Assembly: GCA_016124385.1 (NCBI GenBank)
Contig: WGNU01000006.1
Location: 124,001-188,000 of the forward strand
Source: Alphaproteobacteria bacterium
GTDB taxonomy: Bacteria; Pseudomonadota; Alphaproteobacteria; Micropepsales; Micropepsaceae
Direction of reading: 5' to 3'
Length of the DNA: 64,000 nucleotides
Shown here: piece by piece, positions 48,778 to 58,029 of the stretch
Position numbering within the stretch: position 1 is the stretch's first letter
How the letters are laid out: each line of letters starts with the position of its first letter
The notes under the pieces: generated by a model
The model's input: only the letters and a program-made list of their open reading frames with translations
Told to the model about the DNA's origin: nothing
The model's database searches: none
Translations under genes and position numbers: made by a program

Positions 48778-49457
48778 CAGCCCTCCGCGCGGCGCAGGAC
48801 CGCGATCATCTGGGCAAGGATCGAGACCGCGATCTCCGCCGGCGTCACCGCGCCGATGGCAAGGCCGATCGGGCCCTTGATGCGCGCGAGCGTCGTGGCG
48901 TCGAAGCCATGGGCGGTCAGGCGATCGAGCCGCTTGGCATGCGTCTTCTTCGAGCCGAGCGCGCCTATATAGAAGGCTTCGCTTCTCAAGGCGACGGCGA
49001 GGGCGGGATCGTCGAGCTTTGGATCGTGCGTCAGCGCGACGAACGCCGTGCGGTGATTGATCGCGCGCGTCTTCAAGGCCTCGTCCGGCCAGGCGGTGAG
49101 GAGGGTGAGGCCGGGAAAGCGTTCCTCGGTCGCGAAAGCCGTGCGCGGATCGATGATCGTGACGCGGAAGCCCGCGAGCGCGGCCATGCGGCTCAAGGGC
49201 TGGGCGATGTGGACGGCGCCGACGATGAGGAGTTCGAGCGGCGGGTTATAGGGCGTGAGCATCGTTGCCGCGCCGTCTTTCTCGACGATCCGGGCCTTGT
49301 CGAGCCGGAGCGCCTCGCGCGCATCCTCCGCCAACGGATCATCTTTGTCGCCGGCCGTGATGAGGCGGGCGGCGGCCGTCGTCATGTCGCTCGCGAGCAC
49401 GACCGCGCGGCCGGCGCGGCGCGCCGCGTTGAGGGCCAGGAGCGTTTCGCGCTTCAC
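48777..49457 (-). CDS. XdhC/CoxF-type protein, Rossmann half
   Basis: 226 aa with the XdhC C-terminal Rossmann fold: ELLIVGAVHIAQPLSRMAAL (GxGxxA-like), VTIIDPRTAFAT and the end KGPIGLAIGAVTPAEIAVSI. XdhC proteins load the sulfurated molybdenum cofactor into xanthine dehydrogenase-type enzymes. The small N-terminal module is encoded separately upstream with a short overlap, a common split form. Confidence 0.88.
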   Translation of the reverse strand: MKRETLLALNAARRAGRAVVLASDMTTAAARLITAGDKDDPLAEDAREALRLDKARIVEKDGAATMLTPYNPPLELLIVGAVHIAQPLSRMAALAGFRVTIIDPRTAFATEERFPGLTLLTAWPDEALKTRAINHRTAFVALTHDPKLDDPALAVALRSEAFYIGALGSKKTHAKRLDRLTAHGFDATTLARIKGPIGLAIGAVTPAEIAVSILAQMIAVLRRAEG

Positions 49458-49789
49458 GTGACGGGCTCGATGAAGATGTCGATCTCGCCGCCGCAGGCAA
49501 GGCCGACCGCCCAGGCCTCATCGTCGGTGACGCCGAAATGGAGCGTGCGCGGCTCGCCCAAGCCGATCACGTCCAGCGCCTCGCCGACGACCGCGCCCTC
49601 GACGCAGCCGCCCGAGACAGAGCCGACGAAGCGCGAATCCTCGCGGATCGCGAGCTGGCTGCCGGCCTGGCGGGGCGAGGAGCCCCAAGTGCGCACGACG
49701 GTCGCGAGCGCGACGCTGTGGCCTTCCTTCAGCCATCGCTCGGCGATCTCCAGCACGTCGTCGTCGTTCAGCGCTTCGGCGTCGCTCAT
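49454..49789 (-). CDS. XdhC/CoxI-type protein, N-terminal half
   Basis: 111 aa with the XdhC N-terminal module: GHSVALATVVRTWGSSPRQAG, RFVGSVSGGCVEGAVV and GLACGGEIDIFIEP. It overlaps the Rossmann half by four bases, so the two form one functional XdhC. It follows the VWA gene with about 90 bases in between that contain a palindromic repeat. Confidence 0.88.
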   Translation of the reverse strand: MSDAEALNDDDVLEIAERWLKEGHSVALATVVRTWGSSPRQAGSQLAIREDSRFVGSVSGGCVEGAVVGEALDVIGLGEPRTLHFGVTDDEAWAVGLACGGEIDIFIEPVT

Positions 49790-49826
49790 CCCTACCTCGA
49801 AACGGCGTTCGTTATTGCTGTCGTAC

Positions 49827-49873
49827 CACCCCCTCCGTCGCTTCGCGACACCTCCGCCGCAAGCGGGGGAGGA
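49827..49873. repeat. Small palindromic repeat between coxE and the xdhC halves
   Basis: A double hairpin: GTCGC-TTC-GCGAC, then CTCCGCCGC-AA-GCGGGGGAG (one mismatch). The same sort of 'CCCCTCCGTCGC...GGGGGAGG' element is a common intergenic palindrome in Alphaproteobacteria; it belongs to a different type from the CATCCT/AGGATG elements. Confidence 0.5.
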
Positions 49874-49882
49874 GAGGAAAAG

Positions 49883-51085
49883 TCAGCGCGGCTGTTTCCG
49901 CTCCGCCTCCCTAGAGTGGGGGCTGGCGAGGGCAGCGGCAAGGCTCTCCAGACTCTCAAGGTTATGGGCCGGGCGGAACTCATCGACGAAGGGCAGGAGC
50001 GCCTTGATGCCGGCCGCGCGCGCCTCGAAGCGCTCATAGCGCAGGAGCGGGTTCAGCCAGACGATCCGGCGGGCCTGGCGGCGCAGGCGCGCAGCCTCGC
50101 GCGCGAGAAGCTCGGGGTCGTCGCGCTCCAGCCCGTCGGTGACGAGGAGGAGCAGCGCGCGCTGCGTCAAGACCCGGCGGGCCCAATCCTGGTTGAACGC
50201 GTGGAGCGCCTCGCCCAGCCGCGTGCCGCCGCCCCAATCGGTGACGCTGGCGCCGATGCCGGCCAGCGCGTCATCGACGTCGCGGCGCGCGATCTCGCGC
50301 GTGATGGGCGTCAGGCGCGTGCCGAAGACGAAGCTCGTCACGCGCTGGCCGCGCCGCGCGCGGGCCTGGGCGAGCGCGTGGAGGAAATGGAGGATCACGC
50401 GGCTATAGACGCTCATCGAACCGGAGATGTCGCAGAGGACGACGATCGGCGGCGGGCGCTCGATCCGGGCGCGGCGCAGGAGCTGAAGCGGCGTTCCACC
50501 TTGGGCGAGCGCGCGGCGGAGCGTGCGGCGCAGATCCGGCCGGCGGCCATGCGGCGCGGGGCCGAGGCGGCGCGTTGGCTCGGGCGCGGCGAAAACGGAA
50601 AGGCGCGCGACGGCGGCAATTGCCGCGCGCATTTCAGCGGCGCTCATCTGTTCGAAATCGCGGGTGCGGAATTGCTCCTCGCGCGAGGCGGTGCCGGAGG
50701 CATCGATCTCGATCTTGGCCTCGCGCGGTTTGGCGGGCCGCGCCGTGCCGGCGGCGAAGGCCTCGTTCAGGCGGCGATCGCCGGCCGCGCGTTTCGGCTC
50801 CTTCTCGCGCGGCACCTCCACGCGCGGCAGGAGAAGGCTCAAATTGCGCTCGAGCAGCTTCGGGTCGCGCCAATAGAGATCGAAGGCGCGGGCAAAGAGC
50901 GCGCGGTGCTCGCGCCGCTTCACGAACGCGGCCTCCAGCGCCCAGAAGACGCGCTCGCGCGAGGTGAGCCCCACCGCCTCCAGCGCGTTGAGGCCGAGCA
51001 GAACCTCGCCCGTGCCGACGGGCACGCCCGCCGCACGCAGGGCCCCCGCGAAGCGCGCGACATTGTCGGCGAGGTGGCCGGTCAT
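49883..51085 (-). CDS. VWA-domain protein CoxE
   Basis: 400 aa from the ATG at 51085. The von Willebrand A domain near the C-terminus has the MIDAS motif DISGSMSVYSRV, and the N-terminus NVARFAGALRAAGVPVGTG is the CoxE pattern. CoxE works with the MoxR ATPase CoxD in inserting the bimetallic or molybdenum centre of CO dehydrogenase-type enzymes. An in-frame ATG at 51124 lies inside a palindromic repeat and would add 13 residues; the internal ATG has GAGGAG upstream and fits the family start better. Confidence 0.87.
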   Translation of the reverse strand: MTGHLADNVARFAGALRAAGVPVGTGEVLLGLNALEAVGLTSRERVFWALEAAFVKRREHRALFARAFDLYWRDPKLLERNLSLLLPRVEVPREKEPKRAAGDRRLNEAFAAGTARPAKPREAKIEIDASGTASREEQFRTRDFEQMSAAEMRAAIAAVARLSVFAAPEPTRRLGPAPHGRRPDLRRTLRRALAQGGTPLQLLRRARIERPPPIVVLCDISGSMSVYSRVILHFLHALAQARARRGQRVTSFVFGTRLTPITREIARRDVDDALAGIGASVTDWGGGTRLGEALHAFNQDWARRVLTQRALLLLVTDGLERDDPELLAREAARLRRQARRIVWLNPLLRYERFEARAAGIKALLPFVDEFRPAHNLESLESLAAALASPHSREAERKQPR

Positions 51086-51099
51086 GCGGGAAATGCGCT

Positions 51100-51180
51100 C
51101 CTCATCCTGTGGTGCCCGGCCCATCCGTCGAGGGCGGCTTCGCCGCCACCTCAGGATGAGGGCCGGGCCTCGAGGGATGA
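51100..51180. repeat. REP-like palindromic repeat between coxD and coxE
   Basis: CTCATCCTGTGG...GCCCGGCC is inverted against GGCCGGGC and CTCAGGATGAG, with GGGCGGC-TTC-GCCGCC in the centre. The ends match those of the repeats at 23.75 and 46.6 kb. It interrupts the coxD-coxE transcript. Confidence 0.6.
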
Positions 51181-51212
51181 TGCAGCACTGTCTCCAAAGA
51201 GACCGTCATGGC

Positions 51213-52127
51213 TTACTCGGCCGCGGCCTCGGCGCGGGCGACGCCCACGAGGCGGCGCGCCTCATCGCCCGCGATGCGGTCGAGGTCTTCCTGATATTTG
51301 AGGAGCGCGCCGAGCGAGGCACCGACCGCCTCGGGCTCCAGCGCCGTCTGGTTGAGCGCGACGAGCGCGTCCGCCCAATCGAGCGTTTCGGCGATGCCGG
51401 GGCGCTTATAAAGATCCATCTCGCGCAGGGACTGCACGAAGGCGACAATCTCTGCCGCGAAGCGCGCGTTCAACCCCTCACATTTGCGCTTTAGAATATC
51501 GAGCTCGCGCGGGCGCGTGGGGTAATCGACCCAGTGATAGAGGCAGCGGCGCTTGATCGCGTCGTGGATCTCGCGCGTGCGGTTCGACGTGATGATGACG
51601 ATGGGCGGGCGCTCGGCGCGGAAGGTGCGCAGTTCCGGCACCGTCACCGTGAAATCGGCGAGGAGTTCCAGAAGGAACGCCTCGAACGGCTCGTCCGCCC
51701 GGTCGAGTTCGTCGATCAGCAGCACGGGCGGGCCTTCGGCGTGCGGCTCGATCGCCTGAAGGAGCGGGCGCTTGATGAGGAAGCGTTCCGAAAACACATC
51801 GGCGCCCAGCGCGCGGCGGTCGTGGATGCCTTCCGCCTCGCCCAGGCGGATCTCGATCATCTGGGCGGCGTAGTTCCATTCATAGACGGCGGAGGCGGTG
51901 TCCAGCCCCTCATAGCATTGGAGGCGGATGAGGCGTCGCCCCAGGCCGCCCGAAAGGGCCTTGGCGATCTCCGTCTTGCCGACGCCGGCCTCGCCCTCCA
52001 GCAATAGCGGGCGGCCAAGCTTCAGACTCAGAAAAACGACGGTCGCCAGGTCCTCGCCGGCGATATAGTCTTCGCCCGCGAGGCAGTCCCGCACCGCATC
52101 CACCGATCCCGTCGCCGCGTCGTTCAT
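51213..52127 (-). CDS. MoxR-type AAA+ ATPase CoxD
   Basis: 304-aa MoxR ATPase from the ATG at 52127. Walker A EGEAGVGKT (residues 44-52), Walker B VLLIDELDRAD, sensor TSNRTREI. The order CoxD-CoxE follows the cox gene clusters in which CoxD sulfurates or inserts metal into the CoxL active site. An in-frame ATG further upstream would run into the divergent transporter gene. It is separated from coxM by the transporter and repeats. Confidence 0.88.
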   Translation of the reverse strand: MNDAATGSVDAVRDCLAGEDYIAGEDLATVVFLSLKLGRPLLLEGEAGVGKTEIAKALSGGLGRRLIRLQCYEGLDTASAVYEWNYAAQMIEIRLGEAEGIHDRRALGADVFSERFLIKRPLLQAIEPHAEGPPVLLIDELDRADEPFEAFLLELLADFTVTVPELRTFRAERPPIVIITSNRTREIHDAIKRRCLYHWVDYPTRPRELDILKRKCEGLNARFAAEIVAFVQSLREMDLYKRPGIAETLDWADALVALNQTALEPEAVGASLGALLKYQEDLDRIAGDEARRLVGVARAEAAAE

Positions 52128-52177
52128 GGCGCCACACTCGACGAAGGCCGCCGAGAACACAAGACCACGAGCCCGCC

Positions 52178-53134
52178 TTGTCACGCCAAGAGGAACCATC
52201 CGCGCCCGGATTGACCGGCCTGCCGCGCGCCGTTGAAGGAATGGGGCTGATGCTCCTGTCCTCTTTCATCTTTACCGTCGGCAACGCGATCATCCGGCAC
52301 CTCTCGGAGACGATCGAGCCGATCGAGATCGTGTTCTTCCGCAGCGTCTTCTCGCTCGTGATCCTGTGGCCGTTCGTCATGCAGGCGGGGGGCCTCAAGA
52401 CGCTCCGCACGGCGAAGCTGCCGCTCCACATCTCGCGCGGCGTGCTGCAGTTCATTTCGATGACGCTTTTCTTCTATGGCGTCTCGCTCGTGCCGCTGGT
52501 GGAGGTGAACGCGCTCGAATTCACCGCGCCGATTTTCGCGACAGCCGTCGCGATCCTCTTTCTCGGCGAACCGGTGCGGCTGCGCCGCACGCTCGCGCTC
52601 GCGGCCGGGTTCGCGGGCGCGATCATCGCGCTCTGGCCCCGGCTCGCGGAGAACGCGTTCCAGTCGATCGGCGCGGGGCAGCTCATCGTGCTCGGTGCGG
52701 CGCTCAGCTGGGGCCTCGTGCTGCTGCTCATCCGCGAACTCGGCAAGACCGAGGGCTCGGTCACGCAATCGGTCTACGCGGGGCTGGTGCTGACGCCGAT
52801 CTCGGGCATCGGCGCCGCGTTCGTGTGGGTGACGCCGAGCTGGAGCGAGCTCTTCTGGCTCGCGGCGGTCTCGTTGACCGCGACGTTCGGCCAGCTCGCC
52901 TATATCCAGTCGTTCCGCGTGGCGGAGATGAGCGCCGTGCTGCCGCTCGATTTTTCCAAGCTCATCTGGTCCTCGATGCTGGGGTTCCTGCTCTTCAGCG
53001 AGGTGCCGTATGTGATGACCGTGATCGGGGGCACGATCATCTTCGCGGCCGGCGCCTATATCACGCTGCGCGAGGCCCAGCTCGCGCGCCGGCCGGTGAT
53101 GGAGCGCACGCTGGTGGACGACCAGCCTGGGTAG
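52178..53134 (+). CDS. EamA-family (DMT) transporter
   Basis: 318-aa membrane protein of the drug/metabolite transporter superfamily. Ten predicted helices in two EamA repeats (LLSSFIFTVGNAIIRHLS, LVPLVEVNALEFTAPIF; FSKLIWSSMLGFLLFSEVP, VIGGTIIFAAGAYI). It is the only plus-strand gene in the molybdenum cluster, so it splits coxSLM from coxDE. The start is taken as TTG at 52178; an ATG at 52241 is possible. The substrate is unknown. Confidence 0.85.
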   Translation: MSRQEEPSAPGLTGLPRAVEGMGLMLLSSFIFTVGNAIIRHLSETIEPIEIVFFRSVFSLVILWPFVMQAGGLKTLRTAKLPLHISRGVLQFISMTLFFYGVSLVPLVEVNALEFTAPIFATAVAILFLGEPVRLRRTLALAAGFAGAIIALWPRLAENAFQSIGAGQLIVLGAALSWGLVLLLIRELGKTEGSVTQSVYAGLVLTPISGIGAAFVWVTPSWSELFWLAAVSLTATFGQLAYIQSFRVAEMSAVLPLDFSKLIWSSMLGFLLFSEVPYVMTVIGGTIIFAAGAYITLREAQLARRPVMERTLVDDQPG

Positions 53135-53237
53135 GGGAATTTTCCGGGCGCCCCTTGTCAGCGTCACGGTCGATGCCCATATCCGGGTTATCTCCGGAAT
53201 TGTGTGGTTGGCGGCGGCGCTTGCGTCCGCCCCTGAT

Positions 53238-53336
53238 GTCATGGCCGCCCTTGTGGCGGCCATCCAGGGTGGGATGCGCGGGCGCTGCTCGCCGATCGGG
53301 GATCGATGGATGGCCGGGACAAGCCCGGCCATGACA
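53238..53336. repeat. Composite palindromic repeat, copy 1
   Basis: Two hairpins, ATGGCCGCC-cttgt-GGCGGCCAT (53241-53263) and ATGGCCGGG-acaag-CCCGGCCAT (53310-53332), joined by a conserved linker. Another copy, about 95% identical, lies at 53423-53522. Confidence 0.75.
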
Positions 53337-53357
53337 ATCGTGTTGTTTTGCCGCGCC

Positions 53358-53429
53358 GTCGCGGACCATGACATCCGTTGCCTGTCATGGTCCGCGACGG
53401 CGGACCATGACATCCGTTGCCTGTCATGG
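53358..53429. repeat. Tandem long hairpins between the two composite repeats
   Basis: A perfect 16-bp stem GTCGCGGACCATGACA / TGTCATGGTCCGCGAC (53358-53373 and 53383-53398) around TCCGTTGCC, followed at once by a partial copy with the same loop (53401-53429). Confidence 0.75.
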
Positions 53430-53522
53430 CCGCCCTTGTGGCGGCCATCCAGGGTGGGGATGCGCGGGCGCCGCTCACCGATCGGGGTTCGATGGATGGC
53501 CGGGACAAGCCCGGCCATGACA
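53423..53522. repeat. Composite palindromic repeat, copy 2
   Basis: Second copy of the double-hairpin element, same orientation as copy 1, differing at only a few positions in the linker. It ends just before the coxM stop codon. With copy 1 and the long hairpins it fills the gap between the convergent transporter and coxM. Confidence 0.75.
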
Positions 53523-53532
53523 CATTCGGCGG

Positions 53533-54327
53533 CTAGCCCGCCGCGGCAACGGCGCGCTTGGCCATCACCGTCACGAGGTGGGCGCGGTATTCGGCGCTGC
53601 CGTGCAGATCGCTGTTGAGGTCGCCGGCTGGCACCTTGATCGACGCGACCGCGTCGGGCGTGAAGGATTTGGCGAGCGCGGCTTCCATCTCGGGCACGCG
53701 GAAGACGCACGGGCCCGCGCCCGTCACCGCGACGCGGACGCCGCCCGCGGTTCTCGCGACGAACACGCCCACCATCGCGTAGCGCGAGGCGGGGTTCGGA
53801 AACTTCATGTAGGCCGCCTTCTCGGGCTTGGGGAACGCGAAGGATTTGATGATCTCGTTCGGCTCGAGCGCCGTTTCGAACATGCCCTTGAAGAATTCAT
53901 CGGCCTTGATGGCGCGCTTGCTGGTCGTGATCGTGGCGCCGAGGCCGAGCACGGCGGCCGGATAATCCGCCGCCGGATCGTTGTTGGCGACCGAGCCGCC
54001 GATCGTTCCCATGTGGCGCACGAGCGGATCGCCGATCCCTTCGGCAAGCTCGGCGAGGGCGGGGATGACCGCCTTCACATCGGCCGAGGTTGCGACCTCG
54101 AAATGCTTCGTCATCGCGCCGATGGTGAGGCCGCCTTCCGATTTCGCGATGCCGCGCAGCTCGGCGATCTTGCCGAGGTCGATCACGTCGGACGGCGCGT
54201 TCAGGCGCTGCTTCATCGTGGGCAGCAGCGTCTGCCCGCCGGCGAGGAATTTCGGGTCGCTCGCGCCCTCGAACAGTTTTTGCGCTTCGGCGAGGCTCGC
54301 CGGGCGGCGATAGGTGAAGGAATACAT
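53533..54327 (-). CDS. Molybdenum hydroxylase FAD-binding (medium) subunit, CoxM-like
   Basis: 264 aa, usual length for CoxM. FAD-binding motifs FLAGGQTLLPTMKQRL and HMGTIGGSVANNDPAADYP are intact; the CO-dehydrogenase C-terminal domain follows. It passes electrons from the iron-sulfur subunit to the quinone pool or another acceptor. It ends the structural operon, 18 bases after coxL. Confidence 0.93.
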   Translation of the reverse strand: MYSFTYRRPASLAEAQKLFEGASDPKFLAGGQTLLPTMKQRLNAPSDVIDLGKIAELRGIAKSEGGLTIGAMTKHFEVATSADVKAVIPALAELAEGIGDPLVRHMGTIGGSVANNDPAADYPAAVLGLGATITTSKRAIKADEFFKGMFETALEPNEIIKSFAFPKPEKAAYMKFPNPASRYAMVGVFVARTAGGVRVAVTGAGPCVFRVPEMEAALAKSFTPDAVASIKVPAGDLNSDLHGSAEYRAHLVTVMAKRAVAAAG

Positions 54328-54345
54328 TTGGCTCTCCTCGCGCCG

Positions 54346-56706
54346 CTATTCGGCGGCCAGTTTGGGTTCGTTGAGCGCGCGCCAGACGCGTTCGGGCGTC
54401 GTCGGCATCGCGATGTCGCGGCCGAGCGCGTCGGTGATCGCGTTGATGACGGCGGCGGGCGCGGCGATCGCGCCGGCTTCGCCGCAGCCCTTCATGCCCA
54501 AGGGGTTGGACGGGCATTTGGTCATCGTCATGCCGATCTCGAAGCTCGGCAGATCGTCCGCGCGCGGCATGCAGTAATCCATGAACGAGCCGGTGACGAG
54601 CTGGCCGGTCTCGGGGTCATAAACGCCGTGCTCGAGCATCGCCTGGCCGATGCCCTGCGCGATGCCGCCATGCACCTGGCCCTCGACGATCATCGGGTTG
54701 ATGATCGTACCGAAATCATCGACGGCGACGAATTTGACGATGCGCGTGACGCCGGTGTCGGGGTCGATCTCGACCTCGCAGATATGGCAGCCGGCCGGGA
54801 AGGTGAAGTTGGTGGGATCGTAGAAGGCGCCTTCCTTGAGGCCCGGCTCGATCTCGCTGGTCGGGAATTTGTGGCCGACATAGGCGGCGAGCGAAAGCTC
54901 CTGGAAGGTGATGCTCTTATCCGTGCCCGCGACCGTGAACTTGCCGTCCTTGAGGACGATGTCGTCGGCCGCGGCCTCGAGCAAATGGCTCGCGATTTTC
55001 TTCGCCTTCGCCTCGATCTTGTCGAGCGCCTTCGAAATCGCGCTCATGCCGACCGAGCCCGAGCGCGAGCCATAGGTGCCCATGCCGAACTGCACCTTGT
55101 CGGTATCGCCGTGCACGATTTCGATGGACTCGAGCGGCACGCCGAGGCGGTCGGAGACCAATTGCGCGAAGGTCGTCTCGTGGCCCTGGCCGTGGCTGTG
55201 CGAGCCCGTGAGCACCTCGATCGAGCCGGTGGGATTGACGCGGACCTCGGCGGATTCCCACAAGCCCACGCCCGCGCCCAGCGAGCCGACGGCGGCCGAT
55301 GGCGCGATGCCGCAGGCCTCGATATAGGCGGAGAAGCCGATGCCGCGCTTCTTGCTACGGGCTTCAGCCTCCGCGCGGCGCTTCGCGAAGCCCTGGTAGT
55401 CGATGGCCTTGAGCGCCTTGTCGAGCGAGGCTTCGTAGTCGCCGATATCGTACGCCATGATGACGGGCGTCTGGTGCGGGAAGGTGCGGATGAAATTGCG
55501 CCGGCGCAGTTCCGCCGGATCGATCTTCATCTCGCGCGCGGCTTCCTCGACGATGCGCTCGACGACGAAGGTCGCCTCCGGGCGTCCAGCGCCGCGATAG
55601 GCATCAACGGGCGCGGTGTTCGTGTAGACGCCGTCGACCTCCACATAGATCGCGGGGATCGCGTATTGGCCCGAGAGCAGCGTGCCGTAGAGATAGGTCG
55701 GTACGGACGACGCGAAGGTCGAGAGATAAGCGCCCAGATTGGCGATCGTCTTTACGCGCAGCGCGAGGAATTTGCCGTCCTTGTCGAGCGCGAGCTCGGC
55801 ATGGGTGTGGTGGTCGCGGCCATGCGCATCGGCGAGGAAACTCTCCGAGCGCTCGGCCGTCCATTTGACAGGTCGGCCGACCTTGCGCGAGGCCCAGGCG
55901 ACGACCGTTTCTTCGGGGTAGATGAAGATCTTCGAGCCGAATCCGCCGCCGACATCGGGCGCGATGACGCGCAGTTTGTTTTCGGGCGCGAGCTGAACGA
56001 AGGCGGAGAGCACGAGGCGCGCGACATGCGGGTTCTGGCTCGTCGTCCAGAGCGTCGTGTGGCCGGAGCCCTTGTCGTATTCGCCGATCGCGGCGCGCGG
56101 CTCCATGGCGTTGGGGATCAGGCGGTTGTTGGCGAGCGTCAGGCGCGTCACGTGCGCGGCGTTTTTGAAGGCAGCGTCCGTCTCGTCCTTCAGGCCCAGT
56201 TCCCAATCGAAGGCGAGGTTGCGGGGCGCTTCATCGTGGATCTGCGGCGCCTGCGGGCGGTGGGCGACCGCGCCGTCGATCACGGCGGGAAGCACGTCAT
56301 AATCGACGTTCACCTGCTCGGCGGCATCCTTCGCTTCGGCATAGGTCTCGGCGATGACGATCGCGACATGATCGCCGACATAGCGCACACGATCGACAGC
56401 CAGGGCGGGGTGCGGGCCGACCTTCATGGGGTTGCCGTCCTTCGAATGGACGAGCCAGCCGCAGATGAGGGGCCCAAGGCCGTCGGCGGCCAAGTCCTTG
56501 CCGGTGAGGATCGAGAGAACGCCCGGCATCGTCGCGGCTACCGCGCTGTCGATGCCCTTAATTTTGGCGTGCGCGTGCGGGCTGCGCACGAAATAGCCGT
56601 AGGTCTGGCCGGGACGGTTCAGATCGTCCGTGTAGTGACCGTTCCCGGTGATGAAGCGGAAATCTTCCTTGCGCTTGACGGGCGCGCCGATGCCGGTGGC
56701 GGTCAT
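54346..56706 (-). CDS. Molybdenum hydroxylase large subunit, form II CoxL-like
   Basis: 786-aa molybdopterin-binding subunit. The active-site loop reads AYRGAGR (residues 369-375), which marks form II (BMS-type); the CO-oxidising form I has AYRCSFR with the copper-binding cysteine. So CO oxidation cannot be assumed, and the true substrate is unknown. GVGGGFGSK (about 253-259) and the catalytic Glu in the C-terminal [14 protein letters not shown] are intact. It overlaps the small-subunit gene by four bases. Confidence 0.93.
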   Translation of the reverse strand: MTATGIGAPVKRKEDFRFITGNGHYTDDLNRPGQTYGYFVRSPHAHAKIKGIDSAVAATMPGVLSILTGKDLAADGLGPLICGWLVHSKDGNPMKVGPHPALAVDRVRYVGDHVAIVIAETYAEAKDAAEQVNVDYDVLPAVIDGAVAHRPQAPQIHDEAPRNLAFDWELGLKDETDAAFKNAAHVTRLTLANNRLIPNAMEPRAAIGEYDKGSGHTTLWTTSQNPHVARLVLSAFVQLAPENKLRVIAPDVGGGFGSKIFIYPEETVVAWASRKVGRPVKWTAERSESFLADAHGRDHHTHAELALDKDGKFLALRVKTIANLGAYLSTFASSVPTYLYGTLLSGQYAIPAIYVEVDGVYTNTAPVDAYRGAGRPEATFVVERIVEEAAREMKIDPAELRRRNFIRTFPHQTPVIMAYDIGDYEASLDKALKAIDYQGFAKRRAEAEARSKKRGIGFSAYIEACGIAPSAAVGSLGAGVGLWESAEVRVNPTGSIEVLTGSHSHGQGHETTFAQLVSDRLGVPLESIEIVHGDTDKVQFGMGTYGSRSGSVGMSAISKALDKIEAKAKKIASHLLEAAADDIVLKDGKFTVAGTDKSITFQELSLAAYVGHKFPTSEIEPGLKEGAFYDPTNFTFPAGCHICEVEIDPDTGVTRIVKFVAVDDFGTIINPMIVEGQVHGGIAQGIGQAMLEHGVYDPETGQLVTGSFMDYCMPRADDLPSFEIGMTMTKCPSNPLGMKGCGEAGAIAAPAAVINAITDALGRDIAMPTTPERVWRALNEPKLAAE

Positions 56707-57167
56707 GCCTTGGCTCCCGCCGCGGCGGCGATCGCCTTCACGATGTTGTGATAGCCCGTGCAGCGGCAGATATTGCCCTCGAGCTCCTCGCGGATCGTCT
56801 TCTCATCGAGCGCGGGCTTGCGGCGGATGATGTCGACCGCCGTCATGATCATGCCAGGCGTGCAGAAGCCGCATTGAAGGCCGTGGTGTTCGCGGAAGGC
56901 CTCTTGAACCGGGTGCAGCTTGCCGTCCTTGGCGAGGCCCTCGATCGTCATCACGGTCGCGCCGTCCGCCTGGGCGGCCAGCATGGTGCAGGATTTGATC
57001 GCGCGGCCATCGACATGAACGACGCAGGCGCCGCATTGGCTGGTGTCGCAGCCGACATGCGTGCCGGTCAGGTGCAGATGGTCGCGAATGAAATGAACGA
57101 GGAGGGTGCGGTCCTCAACGTCTGCGGAAACGGCCTTGCCGTTCACCGTCATGGAAATGGCGGTCAT
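56703..57167 (-). CDS. Molybdenum hydroxylase iron-sulfur (small) subunit, CoxS-like
   Basis: 154 aa with two [2Fe-2S] sites: a plant-ferredoxin-like set Cys40, Cys45, Cys48, Cys60 ([16 protein letters not shown]) and a C-terminal set Cys99, Cys102, Cys134, Cys136 ([25 protein letters not shown]). Order S-L-M is one of the known gene orders for this family. It is the first gene of the structural operon after a 138-base gap behind coxG. Confidence 0.95.
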   Translation of the reverse strand: MTAISMTVNGKAVSADVEDRTLLVHFIRDHLHLTGTHVGCDTSQCGACVVHVDGRAIKSCTMLAAQADGATVMTIEGLAKDGKLHPVQEAFREHHGLQCGFCTPGMIMTAVDIIRRKPALDEKTIREELEGNICRCTGYHNIVKAIAAAAGAKA

Positions 57168-57305
57168 GGGCCCACGATCCTCCTTGTGATGGCGCTCATG
57201 CGGCGCAGCGCGGGCCGCCGAGCGCGATGTCTTTCTTTGCAGTCTTCCTGCGCCGGGCGAGCAGCGTCAAGCCAATCGCCTATACCGGGGCGCCTAACCG
57301 AGCGC

Positions 57306-57890
57306 CTAGCCGAGCGCAACGACAAGGGCGATGAGGAGCGCAAGCCCCGCGACGAGAAAAGGAATCCAGATCGACTGGGGAAGCCCCCCGGCTGCAGGCA
57401 CAGGCATTGGGGGGGACGTTGTCGCGGCCGTTTCCACCGACGGGGCAGGAGTAGGGGCGACGATGCCGGCGAAATTCTGGAAGAACTCGTCCGCCATCTT
57501 CTTTGCCGCGCCATCGATGAGGCGCTGCCCAACCTGCGCGAGCTTGCCGCCCACTTGCGCCTTCACCGCGTAGTTGAGGCGCGTGCCGCCCTCGATCTCA
57601 TCGAGCGTCACCGCCGCCTCGCCCTTGGCGAAGCCGGCGACGCCGCCTTGGCCTTCTCCCGCGATGCGATAGCCGTTCGGCGGGTCGAGGTCTTGGAGCG
57701 AGACGCGTCCCTTGAAGCGGGCCTTGACGGGCCCGACAGAAGCGGCCGCGACCGCGTCGAACGTCGTCTCGTCGATTTTCTGAATGCTCTCGCAGCCCGG
57801 AATCGCGCGCGCGAGCACTTCAGGATCATTGAGCGCGCGCCACACCTCTTCACGCGGCGCGTTCAGATCCCGGCTACCGACAAGCTCCAT
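57306..57890 (-). CDS. CoxG-family SRPBCC protein with C-terminal membrane anchor
   Basis: 194 aa. The N-terminal SRPBCC/CoxG domain (residues 1-145) starts MELVGSRDLNAPREEVWRAL and includes IPGCESI and VGPVKARFKGRVSL. A Pro/Thr-rich linker leads to one hydrophobic helix at the end (IPFLVAGLALLIALVVAL). CoxG is thought to recruit CO dehydrogenase to the membrane. It is the most upstream gene of the cluster. Confidence 0.9.
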   Translation of the reverse strand: MELVGSRDLNAPREEVWRALNDPEVLARAIPGCESIQKIDETTFDAVAAASVGPVKARFKGRVSLQDLDPPNGYRIAGEGQGGVAGFAKGEAAVTLDEIEGGTRLNYAVKAQVGGKLAQVGQRLIDGAAKKMADEFFQNFAGIVAPTPAPSVETAATTSPPMPVPAAGGLPQSIWIPFLVAGLALLIALVVALG

Positions 57891-58029
57891 GACTTCTCTT
57901 CCTTTCGTGCGGCAAGGCGCACCGCGTTCGTCCTGCCACGGGTTCGCCGACAGGCATTGCGGCTTCCCTTCGAGACTTTTTCTGTTAACCTTAAGGGCCT
58001 GGAAACGTTCAAGGGTTGCCTAGCCTACT

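Noticed and set aside
53238-53522. CRISPR-like array
   Set aside because: The units are palindromic double hairpins of unequal type, with no regular spacers and no cas genes.
54346-56706. True CO dehydrogenase (form I CoxL)
   Set aside because: The active-site loop is AYRGAGR, lacking the Cys of AYRCSFR that binds copper in form I.
53578-56751. A frame of more than 1000 codons on the plus strand opposite coxM and coxL
   Set aside because: Low-complexity Arg/Asp/Ala composition and complete overlap with recognised molybdenum hydroxylase genes.
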